Origin: JBFWVJ01 sp050246795
GTDB lineage: Bacteria; Patescibacteriota; Gracilibacteria; JAUYGZ01
Length of the DNA stretch: 64,000 nucleotides
Direction of reading: 5' to 3'
Assembly (NCBI GenBank): GCA_050246795.1
Contig: JBFWVJ010000001.1
Location: forward strand, 124,001 to 188,000
The translations under genes and the position numbers were made by a program. Under the pieces are notes generated by a model. It ran no database searches and was not told where the DNA came from. It was given only the letters and a program-made list of their open reading frames with translations. How positions within the stretch are numbered: position 1 is the stretch's first letter; each line of letters opens with the position of its first letter. Positions 33,023 through 39,686 of the stretch are shown here, piece by piece.

Positions 33023-33454
33023 ATGAAAACATCTATTCCAAAAGTTCTGAAGGAGCAAGACCGAAAATGGTATATCGTCGATGCGGAAGGACAAGTTCTC
33101 GGACGTTTGGCGACTCGTATTGCGGACATTCTCCGAGGGAAGCACCGACCGACCTTTACTCCTCATATGGATATGGGTGACCACGTGGTGGTGATTAACT
33201 CCAGCAAGATCCGGGTGACGGGAGCGAAACATGACCAAAAGATCTACTACAGCCATTCTCAATACCCTGGGCACCTTTCATTGACGACCTTGAAGGAAAT
33301 GCAAAAAAAGAAGCCAGGAAAGATCATTGAGGAGGCCGTTCGTGGAATGCTCCCCAAAAACAAGCTTCGAGATGGATTTATGCAAAAGCTCCATGTCTAC
33401 GAAGGAACTGAGCACCAACACGATGCTCAAAAACCTGAAGCACTCGCACTCTAA
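33023..33454 (+). CDS. rplM: 50S ribosomal protein L13
   Basis: 143 residues. Signatures: RKWYIVDAEGQVLGRLATRI, LRGKHRPTFTPHMDMGDHVV and EAVRGMLPKNKLRDGFMQKL. It begins 13 nt after rplQ and is followed by rpsI, its constant partner. The start context TTTTTTCT before ATG has no Shine-Dalgarno. Confidence 0.96.
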   Translation: MKTSIPKVLKEQDRKWYIVDAEGQVLGRLATRIADILRGKHRPTFTPHMDMGDHVVVINSSKIRVTGAKHDQKIYYSHSQYPGHLSLTTLKEMQKKKPGKIIEEAVRGMLPKNKLRDGFMQKLHVYEGTEHQHDAQKPEALAL

Positions 33455-33480
33455 AATCATTTCTTCATCGTTTCATTTTT

Positions 33481-33876
33481 ATGGCTGACCAATACTACTA
33501 CTCTACCGGGAAAAGAAAGACTTCCGTTGCCAAGGTGCGCTTGTATCCGAATGGAGAAGGCAAGGTGGAAGTGAATGGAAAGAATGCTCAAGAGTACTTT
33601 ACGGTGAATACCCAGATGGGAACGATTTTGGAGCCTTTGAAAGCTGTTGAACAGGAGAAGAACGTCAATGTAGTGGTTCATGTAGAAGGTGGAGGCACGA
33701 CTGGACAGGCTCAGGCAATCCGACATGGGATCGCGAAGAGTTTGATCGTTATGGATGAAACCTTCCGACCAGTTCTCAAGAGAAAGGGGTTTTTGACCCG
33801 TGACGCACGTATGGTGGAACGAAAGAAGCCTGGTCTCAAGAAGGCTCGTCGATCTCCACAGTGGGCGAAGCGTTAA
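33481..33876 (+). CDS. rpsI: 30S ribosomal protein S9
   Basis: 131 residues. Signatures: YYYSTGKRKTSVAKVRLYPN, GGGTTGQAQAIRHGIAKSLI and the basic end KKARRSPQWAKR that reaches the P-site tRNA. It is the last gene of the plus-strand ribosomal series; a strong terminator follows. Confidence 0.96.
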   Translation: MADQYYYSTGKRKTSVAKVRLYPNGEGKVEVNGKNAQEYFTVNTQMGTILEPLKAVEQEKNVNVVVHVEGGGTTGQAQAIRHGIAKSLIVMDETFRPVLKRKGFLTRDARMVERKKPGLKKARRSPQWAKR

Positions 33877-33903
33877 TTCAGTTGGCAGTACGCAGTTTGC
33901 AGA

Positions 33904-33932
33904 GAGCAGCTTTGAAGGCTGCTCTTTTTTTT
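33904..33932 (+). terminator. Intrinsic terminator of the infA-rpsI operon
   Basis: Stem GAGCAGC / GCTGCTC, loop TTTGAAG, then eight T. Confidence 0.92.
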
Positions 33933-34065
33933 CTGCATACTGCCCTCTGTTCACTCGGTGTCGATAGCCAATGACAACATGTTTGGCTGATCTAAGCCTT
34001 TATTTTTGAGGATTGTCGAATATACTCGATGGCACTGATTTTCGTATTTCTTTATTTTCCTGTTT

Positions 34066-34410
34066 ATGTCAGAACGAATGTCTCAAGTGGTAGCCGACAA
34101 TAATAGCCTTCCCCCTGTCGAAGCTCCTGCTCCTCAGCCAGAAGTCCAACTTTCGCCAGAGGATCAACGTGAAATAGATCGAAGGATGTTGAAAGCCCTT
34201 GGTAATGGGGGCGCTGGTGATGTGGGGATGTCAGAGCATGAAGTTCGCAAATGGGTCGTGATGCAATACCTCAAAGAAAAGGAGAATGTGGCGAAAACAA
34301 CTTCCCCAGAAGTCATTCAGGGAGTCATCCGACAGGCAGGCGCCTCTGTTTTGGTTGAACCGAAGCGGAGTGGTGATATTGATGCTAACGCTGCAGACGC
34401 CTGGTGTTAA
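34066..34410 (+). CDS. Small hypothetical protein
   Basis: 114 residues, no recognised family. A Pro-rich disordered start (SLPPVEAPAPQPEVQLSPED) is followed by helical, charged segments (REIDRRMLKALGNG, SEHEVRKWVVMQYLKEKENV). No signal peptide and no membrane helix are seen, so it is probably cytoplasmic. A weak TATACT at 34021-34026 may be its -10. It ends one base before the stop of the converging cca gene, with no terminator between them. Confidence 0.6.
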   Translation: MSERMSQVVADNNSLPPVEAPAPQPEVQLSPEDQREIDRRMLKALGNGGAGDVGMSEHEVRKWVVMQYLKEKENVAKTTSPEVIQGVIRQAGASVLVEPKRSGDIDANAADAWC

Positions 34411-35529
34411 TTATCGAGCAGAGCTATCGGCTTCGCCGATCGGAGAATGATCATCGTCTAAGTGATGGAGAACCAAGTCTTTGACCGACTTGGTTCTTTC
34501 GTTGGACCACTTCAGGTATTTGCCGATTTTCTCGACGAGTTCTGCGCCGATTTCGGCGTGGTGGGGGTAGTTTGATTGGTGGTCCCGTTTCCAAATCCTC
34601 CGGATGCTTTGTCTCATCCCCTCAATGCTGAAGATCTTTTTTTGAATGGTTTTATCGACTCGGGCAAAGGGTTTGCCGACATCGTGCAGGAGGGCAGCCC
34701 AGCGGATCACAGCCTCTCGTTCGACTTTTTGAACGGTCATTTTGGTGTGCTCGAAGAGGCTCAGGCGATGATAGGGGCTGTTTTGGTCGTAGTGGTACTG
34801 GATCCAGATTTCGGGAAGAATGAATCGTAGGAGTTCTGTTTGAGCCAGGGCGTCGATTCCTCGGTGAGGGTGGGTTGAGACGAGGATTTTGTCGAGTTCT
34901 TGGGTCCAGCGCTCTTTGGAAATATTCAGGATTTTGACTGCGTTTTCTTTGATTTTTGCTTTGGTTTCGGTTGTGGGGACGAACTGGAATTGCGCGGAAA
35001 GACGGCAGGCACGCAGCATCCGGAGGGGGTCTTCATTGATGCGGACGCTGGGGTTGCCGACGAAGCGGATTTTTTCGGCCTTGAGGTCAGCATAGCCGCT
35101 GAAGGGATCGATCAGCTTGCCTTCGTCGCCGACGGCCATGGCGTTGACGGTGAAGTCTCTTCTGGCGAGGTCTTGGGTGATGTCGTGGACGAATTCGACG
35201 TCGGGTTTGCGGCTTTTGCCGTAGGTTTCGGTGCGGAAAGTGGTGATTTCTATGAGGGAAGGACTGGTAAGACTTGCAAGACTGGTAGGCTCTTTAGGAG
35301 AGGGGCGATAATTGAAAGCTACCGTTCCAAAACGTTTGCCGGTGATGAAGGCTTTGCGGCCGGTGCTGCGGATGGCGGCTTCTATTTCATCGGGAGAGGC
35401 GGGGGTGGCGAAGTCCAGGTCGGCGTGGGGGATATTCAATAGTCTGTCGCGCACGGAGCCGCCGACGAGGTAGAGCTTGATGCCGAGGAGCTCTTGGAAG
35501 CCTTGGACGATTTGTTGCATGTGGGTCAT
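34411..35529 (-). CDS. cca: CCA tRNA nucleotidyltransferase / poly(A) polymerase family protein
   Basis: 372 residues. It adds or repairs the 3' CCA of tRNAs. The class II nucleotidyltransferase head has LVGGSVRDRLL and the catalytic HADLDFAT (DxD), then RRDFTVNAMAVG and RINEDPLRMLRACRLSAQF. An HD domain follows (AALLHDVGKPFARV, YPHHAEIGAELV, VLHHLDDDH). Residues 75-92 (PSPKEPTSLASLTSPSL) form an extra loop encoded by a short repeat of the type dispersed in this window (35262-35310). The tRNA-Ala gene here already encodes CCA, so a repair role is possible. A second ATG nine bases inside is an alternative start. Confidence 0.88.
   Translation of the reverse strand: MTHMQQIVQGFQELLGIKLYLVGGSVRDRLLNIPHADLDFATPASPDEIEAAIRSTGRKAFITGKRFGTVAFNYRPSPKEPTSLASLTSPSLIEITTFRTETYGKSRKPDVEFVHDITQDLARRDFTVNAMAVGDEGKLIDPFSGYADLKAEKIRFVGNPSVRINEDPLRMLRACRLSAQFQFVPTTETKAKIKENAVKILNISKERWTQELDKILVSTHPHRGIDALAQTELLRFILPEIWIQYHYDQNSPYHRLSLFEHTKMTVQKVEREAVIRWAALLHDVGKPFARVDKTIQKKIFSIEGMRQSIRRIWKRDHQSNYPHHAEIGAELVEKIGKYLKWSNERTKSVKDLVLHHLDDDHSPIGEADSSAR
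35262..35310. repeat. Short degenerate repeat inside cca, in frame
   Basis: GGACTGGTAAGACTTGCAAG followed by ACTGGTAGG: 9-bp-spaced units like those at 2729 and in other spacers. It encodes an extra loop of about 16 residues between two conserved strands of the nucleotidyltransferase head. Confidence 0.6.
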
Positions 35530-35578
35530 GGGGGGAGCAACGTAAAAATGAAAACGTAAAACGTAAAAAGGGCTTCTT

Positions 35579-35959
35579 TTATGAAGAAGTGTTTTGAAGC
35601 AATGGGTAATTTTGGTATCTCGATTTCAGCCGATCGATGATGGCAAAGGCGATGATGGAAGGGATCATGCTGGTGTTTTGCAGGTCCATGATTTTTTCCT
35701 TGATGAATTCTTCCTGGACGTCAATGGTGTAGAGGACTTGGTACAGGTCGAAGAGGCTCTTATCGAGCAGTTTGTGGATAGAAGGGAGCAACAGCTGGGC
35801 GATTTGGTTATCCAGGTCGGATTCGGTTGATGGTTCAGAGTTGATAGTTGATAGTTCGGAGGGGTCGATGGGATTAGGCAAAAGGTTCATGCGATAGCAT
35901 TTATCGAGCACGAGCCGATATACTTCTTTCACTGCTGGGTTTTGAAGGGTGTTTTGCAT
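35579..35959 (-). CDS. Small helical hypothetical protein
   Basis: 126 residues from ATG 35957-35959 (MQNTLQNPAVKEVYRLVLDK). No family recognised. It is predicted to be helical and cytoplasmic: QIAQLLLPSIHKLLDKSLFD and EEFIKEKIMDLQNTSMIPSI. Residues 32-45 (PSELSTINSEPSTES) are translated from a TAGTTGA-type heptamer repeat, so a low-complexity loop has been added between two helical parts. It is divergent from trmD with a 39-bp gap, so the two promoters overlap. Confidence 0.6.
   Translation of the reverse strand: MQNTLQNPAVKEVYRLVLDKCYRMNLLPNPIDPSELSTINSEPSTESDLDNQIAQLLLPSIHKLLDKSLFDLYQVLYTIDVQEEFIKEKIMDLQNTSMIPSIIAFAIIDRLKSRYQNYPLLQNTSS
35825..35862. repeat. TAGTTGA-type heptamer repeat inside a hypothetical gene
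   Basis: GGTTGATGGTTCAGAGTTGA then TAGTTGATAGTTCGGAG: about five 7-bp units. The length is compatible with the reading frame being kept. Confidence 0.7.
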
Positions 35960-35964
35960 CCTTG

Positions 35965-35973
35965 TGGTACAAT
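35965..35973 (+). promoter_or_regulatory. Extended -10 promoter of trmD
   Basis: TGGTACAAT, 25 nt before the trmD ATG. A TTGAAG lies 20 bp upstream of the hexamer, too far for a normal -35. Confidence 0.5.
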
Positions 35974-35998
35974 CAAGCCTGTTTATTTCCATCTTACC

Positions 35999-36703
35999 AT
36001 GGTTTTCCACGTTTTAACCCTGTTCCCCGAGCTTTTTTCTGCCTTTAAGAAGGAGTCGATCATTGGGCGGGCTTTGAAGGCGAAAAAAGCCAAGATTCAA
36101 CTGGTGAACATTCGGGATTTTTCGACGGACCGACATCAGAAAGTGGATGATAGCCCATATGGTGGGGGCGATGGTATGCTCGGCACATGTGAGCCAATTT
36201 TCAGGGCTTTTGAGTCCATTCGAGGTGTCGCAGACAATTTTCAATTTTCAATTTTCAATTTTCAAAAGGAAAAAATCCGGAGAAAGAAAGCCAAGATTCG
36301 GCATATTTTCCTAAGTCCGGGTGGGAAAAGGCTCACGCAGCGTGGTTTAGAAAGACTCGCGAAGTATGATCAGATCGTGCTTCTCAGTGGAAGATATGAA
36401 GGAGTGGATCAGCGAGTCATTGATGCTTTGATTGATGAAGAGATTTCGATTGGGGATTATGTGCTCACGGGTGGGGAGCTGCCGGCCATGGTCGTGATGG
36501 ATGGCGTCATTCGTTTGCTTCCTGGGGTGTTGGGAAAGGAAGGGTCGCACGAGCAGGATTCGTTCTCGAAGGCGTTTGGGGGGAAAAAGGAATACCCTCA
36601 TTATACCAAGCCCGCGGAGTTTCGAGGCATGAAAGTTCCGGATGTTTTGCTCTCTGGGAATCATGCGGAGATCGAGAAGTGGAGGAGGGAGCACCTTCGG
36701 TAA
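35999..36703 (+). CDS. trmD: tRNA (guanine37-N1)-methyltransferase
   Basis: 234 residues from ATG 35999. It methylates G37 next to the anticodon with S-adenosylmethionine. The SPOUT knot motifs are clear: DSPYGGGDGMLG, IFLSPGGKRLTQRG, LLSGRYEGVDQRV, EISIGDYVLTGGELPAMVVM, RLLPGVLG. Residues 79-91 (ADNFQFSIFNFQK) are an insertion translated from a CAATTTT-type heptamer repeat, between the GGG motif helix and the LSPGG strand. The rest has the normal length and motif set, so the enzyme should still work. Confidence 0.94.
   Translation: MVFHVLTLFPELFSAFKKESIIGRALKAKKAKIQLVNIRDFSTDRHQKVDDSPYGGGDGMLGTCEPIFRAFESIRGVADNFQFSIFNFQKEKIRRKKAKIRHIFLSPGGKRLTQRGLERLAKYDQIVLLSGRYEGVDQRVIDALIDEEISIGDYVLTGGELPAMVVMDGVIRLLPGVLGKEGSHEQDSFSKAFGGKKEYPHYTKPAEFRGMKVPDVLLSGNHAEIEKWRREHLR
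36233..36270. repeat. CAATTTT heptamer repeat inside trmD, in frame
   Basis: Four almost perfect units of CAATTTT in a row, translated as NFQFSIFNFQ. The same unit forms the spacer after trmD and precedes genes at 19145 and 30976. Confidence 0.85.
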
Positions 36704-36761
36704 TTTTCAATTCTCAATTTTCAATTTTCATTGAATTTCCAATGGTCAATTCTCAATTGGA
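36704..36761. repeat. CAATTTT-type heptamer repeat in the trmD-DUF167 spacer
   Basis: TTTTCAATTCTCAATTTTCA and further degenerate units continue through the start codon of the next gene, whose first codons (MVNSQLES) come from the repeat. Confidence 0.8.
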
Positions 36762-37047
36762 GTCACTTTTCTTAGACTGTAGGAAGCGGTTGGAGCTAGA
36801 TCGGGCATTGTATTTGTCGGTGAAGGTGATCCCCAAGGCTCAGAGGACGGAATTCGTAGAGGTGATGGAAGATGGTGAGGGGGAGAAGGTTTGGAAAATA
36901 AAAGTGGCGGCGGTGCCGGAGAAAGGAAAGGCGAATGCGGAGTTATGTCGTTATATAGCGAAGCTTTTCGAAGTCTCGAAGAGTTCGGTGGTCGTGAGTC
37001 AGGGAGAGGCGAGTCAGAGGAAGGTCGTGAAGATTCTGAAAAAATGA
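36742..37047 (+). CDS. DUF167 (YggU-type) family protein
   Basis: 101 residues from ATG 36742. Family signatures: LYLSVKVIPKAQRTEFVEV, WKIKVAAVPEKGKANAELCR, LFEVSKSSVVVSQGEASQRK. The small alpha/beta fold is known, but the molecular role is not established. The first residues derive from a heptamer repeat, so a later start is possible, although the usual core begins near LYLSVKV. It is probably co-transcribed with trmD; the next gene may overlap it by ATGA. Confidence 0.85.
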   Translation: MVNSQLESLFLDCRKRLELDRALYLSVKVIPKAQRTEFVEVMEDGEGEKVWKIKVAAVPEKGKANAELCRYIAKLFEVSKSSVVVSQGEASQRKVVKILKK

Positions 37048-37100
37048 TTGTGTTGGGGCTTTGGACAGGGGTATGCTCGTGCTTGTTTTCTTCGCAAAAC

Positions 37101-37433
37101 ATGGAACAACAGCCTCACGTTCGGGAGTTTTATGATCGAAGTATGACCGATGCGATTCGTGCCTTGGACGGGTTGAAGGTGGGTGAGTCGATTTGTTTTG
37201 TGGGGCTGCGAGAACTCGCGGAAGGATTGGTAAGTATTGCTCTCGAAAGAGGACTTCGGCTCGAGCCCCAGTATCAAGTGGGATTTGGAGAGCATTTTTT
37301 GACGTTGGTTGAAAGAGGGAATAGGCCAGAACCCATAGAGATTGAGGATGAACCGGTGTCGACGTGGCAGTCTTGGGTTCGTTCCGCCGTCTATGGAATG
37401 TTCCACACGCTTTGGAATCGAAGGATTTCTTGA
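37101..37433 (+). CDS. Small hypothetical protein
   Basis: 110 residues from ATG 37101 (MEQQPHVREFYDRSMTDAIR). An alternative ATG at 37044 overlaps the stop of the DUF167 gene as ATGA and would add 19 mostly hydrophobic residues. The centre has an alternating strand-helix pattern (GESICFVGLRELAEGLVSIA, then FLTLVERGNRP), which suggests a small alpha/beta domain. A more hydrophobic end follows (VRSAVYGMFHTLW). I cannot assign a family. A TATGCT at 37073 could be a -10 for the shorter form. Confidence 0.6.
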   Translation: MEQQPHVREFYDRSMTDAIRALDGLKVGESICFVGLRELAEGLVSIALERGLRLEPQYQVGFGEHFLTLVERGNRPEPIEIEDEPVSTWQSWVRSAVYGMFHTLWNRRIS

Positions 37434-37441
37434 ATGGGTGC

Positions 37442-38149
37442 TTATTGCAGTCCCATGCCGGTGATAATTCCACTTGCCACGGCGGTGACGATGGCGGCTG
37501 AGCAGAGGACGCCGATCAAGATGCTGATGATGGCTCTGCGATAGGGAATATTGAACAAAAAGGCGACCACGGAGGCGGTCCAGACTCCGGCCCCTGGCAT
37601 GGCGAAGGGGATGCCGGTGAGGATGATCAGCACCAGGGACCCCCAGCGATTGAATTTCTCGCTGTGTTGTTCGTGAACGGTTTTATAAAACCAGTGGATG
37701 ATACTGCTGTTTTCCAGGGCTGACTTGTGGGCCTGAAGGAAGGATTTAGCGAATAAGAATCCAAAAAGACCGATCAAGACTACGGGGATCACGTACCAGT
37801 ACCAGGCGCTTACGTTGTGTTGGTAGAGGACGTATTCGATGCAGAAGATCAGGAGAAACAGGAAGGTGAAGTACCAATGTCCTCGTTTTCCGTCGATAAA
37901 GAAGCGGTGGAGTTTGCGCACCCATTTATTGAGTTCCGGAGCCAGGCAGTCGTGGATCCAGTCGTTGGTTTTGGGCAGAAGCCAGACCAGGATGGCTGGA
38001 GGCACCATGCTGCCAAGAACAGCTGCTGAATAAACAAACCAGATGGGAAGCTGGGGTTGGGTGGCCATAAAGAGCGGGATGGCTGCCTGCAGTTCGGTCA
38101 CGGGGACCATGGAGGAGAAGGCGATCGTAGCGAAGAGTTCGAGGGACAT
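37442..38149 (-). CDS. Small multidrug export protein family (PF06695-like) membrane protein
   Basis: 235 residues, with about five or six membrane helices. Features of the Sm_multidrug_ex family: an N-terminal helix with VTELQAAIPLFMA (family ELRGAIP), then VLGSMVPPAILVWLLPK, and the C-terminal half with MPGAGVWTASVVAFLFNIPY. An inner hydrophilic loop (NDWIHDCLAPELNKWVRKLH) is positively charged. The transported substrate is unknown and the family name rests on weak genetic data. The start codon is directly preceded (gene sense) by the 9-bp repeat block at 38150-38225. It is divergent from dnaN. Confidence 0.8.
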   Translation of the reverse strand: MSLELFATIAFSSMVPVTELQAAIPLFMATQPQLPIWFVYSAAVLGSMVPPAILVWLLPKTNDWIHDCLAPELNKWVRKLHRFFIDGKRGHWYFTFLFLLIFCIEYVLYQHNVSAWYWYVIPVVLIGLFGFLFAKSFLQAHKSALENSSIIHWFYKTVHEQHSEKFNRWGSLVLIILTGIPFAMPGAGVWTASVVAFLFNIPYRRAIISILIGVLCSAAIVTAVASGIITGMGLQ

Positions 38150-38225
38150 GGGAAGGGGAGTAAGGGCCGTAAGGGTTCTAAGGGTTCTAAGGGACTTAAG
38201 GGTTTTAAGGAGCGTAAGGATGTTA
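38150..38225. repeat. 9-bp repeat block, GTAAGGNNN type
   Basis: About seven units: GTAAGGGCC, GTAAGGGTT, CTAAGGGTT, CTAAGGGAC, TTAAGGGTT, TTAAGGAGC, GTAAGGATG. It fills the space between the divergent PF06695-like gene and the dnaN promoter. Confidence 0.9.
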
Positions 38226-38266
38226 GCAGATTTTCTGAGAGATATGGGGAGATTTGGAAAGGTGGG

Positions 38267-38295
38267 TTGTCAAAAACGGTGGCTGTTGTTATGCT
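38267..38295 (+). promoter_or_regulatory. dnaN promoter
   Basis: -35 TTGTCA (38267-38272), 17-bp spacer, extended -10 TGTTATGCT (38287-38295). The dnaN ATG is only 23 nt after the -10, so the leader is about 16 nt. Confidence 0.75.
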
Positions 38296-38317
38296 CCGGT
38301 TATCTTTATGGTTTTCT

Positions 38318-39424
38318 ATGAAATTTCGATGCTCACACTCTGATTTGAGCCGTGCTCTTGATATCGTGACCCATGTGATTGATTCGAACGTCACTTTGCC
38401 GGTGCTTAATAATATTTTGGTACGCTGCGAGGGGAAAAAGGTGCATTTTTCTGCTACCAACTTGGAGTTAGCCGTGAACTACTCGATGGAGGCAGAGGTG
38501 ATCAATGAGGGGGCGGTGACCGTGCCAGCAAAGCTGTTTGCGGGGTATGTGAATTTACTGAAAGACAGCCAGTTGGAATGCTTGGTGGTGGAGGGTTTGA
38601 CACTCGCCATGAACTCTGCGGGGTCGAAAACGAAGATCAAGTGTATCTCTGCGGATGAATTCCCGACGATTTCTTCGATCGAAGAACAGGTGAGCTATGA
38701 GATGGAGAAGGAAGGTCTTCCAGAGGCTATTTCCCAGGTCAGCTTCGCAGCTTCCCATACGAATACCCGACCGGTTTTATCTGGGATTTTTTGGGAAGTG
38801 GAGGGGAATAATCTCACTTTGGTGGCAACGGATAGCTTCCGACTCAGTGAAAAGAAACTTCAGCTCTCCGAAGCGGTTTCCCAGGCGGCTCACTGTATCA
38901 TTCCGACACGGGCCATTCTGGAGTTTGCCCGTCTTTGTGCCAAAGATGATTCGGAAAAGGTGGGGATCACCTTGGGGAAGAACCAAGTGTTTTTTCGCAT
39001 TGGCCCCATCGAGCTGTATTCTCGCTTGATCGAGGGCAATTTTCCTCCTTATCGTCAGATTTTGCCGCGCAGTATTCGCACGTCGACGAGTCTTGGTACC
39101 AGCGATCAGGCTTTGGCGGTGAAGCGAGTGAACTTATTTGCCAAGGAAAATAACAATAAGGTGTTGTTTGATTTCCAAAAGGACAAGCTCAAGATCTCCA
39201 CGCCTGCCACTCAGGTGGGTGAAGAGGAGGGGGAATTACCGATTGCTTTGGACGGAGATCCGGGGATGATTGCCCTGAACAGTGAGTTTGTCCTCGATGT
39301 CCTGAGCCATCTCGGCAATGACCAGGTGGAAATCGGCATGAATGACAGCAAGTCACCGGCGGTGTTTAAGGCAGTGGGGAAGGATGATTTTGTGCATATT
39401 ATTATGCCGCTGAAATTGCAGTAA
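38318..39424 (+). CDS. dnaN: DNA polymerase III beta subunit (sliding clamp)
   Basis: 368 residues from ATG 38318, fixed by the promoter just upstream. An earlier in-frame start would translate the repeat block. The three clamp domains are present: MKFRCSHSDLSRALDIVTHV with LPVLNNILV; FAASHTNTRPVLSGIFWEVE with LVATDSFRLSEKKL; RLIEGNFPPYRQILPR; and the C-terminal IIMPLKLQ, close to the classical MPMRL end that follows the hydrophobic pocket. No dnaA or recF is beside it, so dnaN does not mark the origin here. Confidence 0.95.
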   Translation: MKFRCSHSDLSRALDIVTHVIDSNVTLPVLNNILVRCEGKKVHFSATNLELAVNYSMEAEVINEGAVTVPAKLFAGYVNLLKDSQLECLVVEGLTLAMNSAGSKTKIKCISADEFPTISSIEEQVSYEMEKEGLPEAISQVSFAASHTNTRPVLSGIFWEVEGNNLTLVATDSFRLSEKKLQLSEAVSQAAHCIIPTRAILEFARLCAKDDSEKVGITLGKNQVFFRIGPIELYSRLIEGNFPPYRQILPRSIRTSTSLGTSDQALAVKRVNLFAKENNNKVLFDFQKDKLKISTPATQVGEEEGELPIALDGDPGMIALNSEFVLDVLSHLGNDQVEIGMNDSKSPAVFKAVGKDDFVHIIMPLKLQ

Positions 39425-39429
39425 TTCCC

Positions 39430-39457
39430 TTGAAAAACCCTGTGATTTTGGTATCAT
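39430..39457 (+). promoter_or_regulatory. Promoter in the dnaN-mfd spacer
   Basis: -35 TTGAAA (39430-39435), 16-bp spacer, extended -10 TGGTATCAT (ending 39457). It lies 230 nt before the mfd start, with strong inverted repeats in between. Confidence 0.65.
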
Positions 39458-39476
39458 ATAGCCGTCTCAGGGATAT

Positions 39477-39624
39477 AACCCTTCCAAAGGGTTCCCTTTT
39501 TATGTCAGTCAATTAGTCTTTAGAAGCGAGGAACGCATTGCGTCGTTTTCCTCCCGATTTTCGCAGGAAACGGGTCTCGCTCTCTGAGACCGATAATCCT
39601 GAGTACAGGATTTCGGTCTCAGAG
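39477..39624 (+). other. Structured leader or small RNA region with three hairpins
   Basis: Hairpin 1: AACCCTT (39477-39483) with AAGGGTT (39487-39493), followed by CCCTTTTT, which could end a transcript of about 40 nt started at 39430-39457. Hairpin 2: CGTTTTCCT (39544-39552) with AGGAAACG (39565-39572). Hairpin 3: CTCTGAGACCGATAATCCTG (39582-39601) with its near-complement at 39606-39624, 19 bp with one bulge and loop AGTA, with no T run after it. The rest of the spacer to 39686 is GC-rich without a reading frame. Confidence 0.6.
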
Positions 39625-39686
39625 TCCTCCGTTTCGGATCCACTCCGTGTCTCCTTCACTGCGGATCGCTCGACTCGCGTTTGCTT

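Noticed and set aside
37045..37047. Possible UGA recoding as in Gracilibacteria
   Set aside because: TGA ends several well-defined genes (DUF167 protein, sigma factor, 2915 protein) at the expected length.
36943..37473. Minus-strand frame of 176 codons
   Set aside because: Opposite the DUF167 gene and its neighbour, without recognisable motifs; the plus-strand DUF167 gene is certain.
38057..38317. Long N-terminal extension of dnaN
   Set aside because: It would translate the 9-bp repeat block; the dnaN promoter lies downstream of it and the clamp starts at ATG 38318.
38318..39424. dnaN as a marker of the replication origin
   Set aside because: No dnaA, recF, gyrB or DnaA-box cluster is seen around it.
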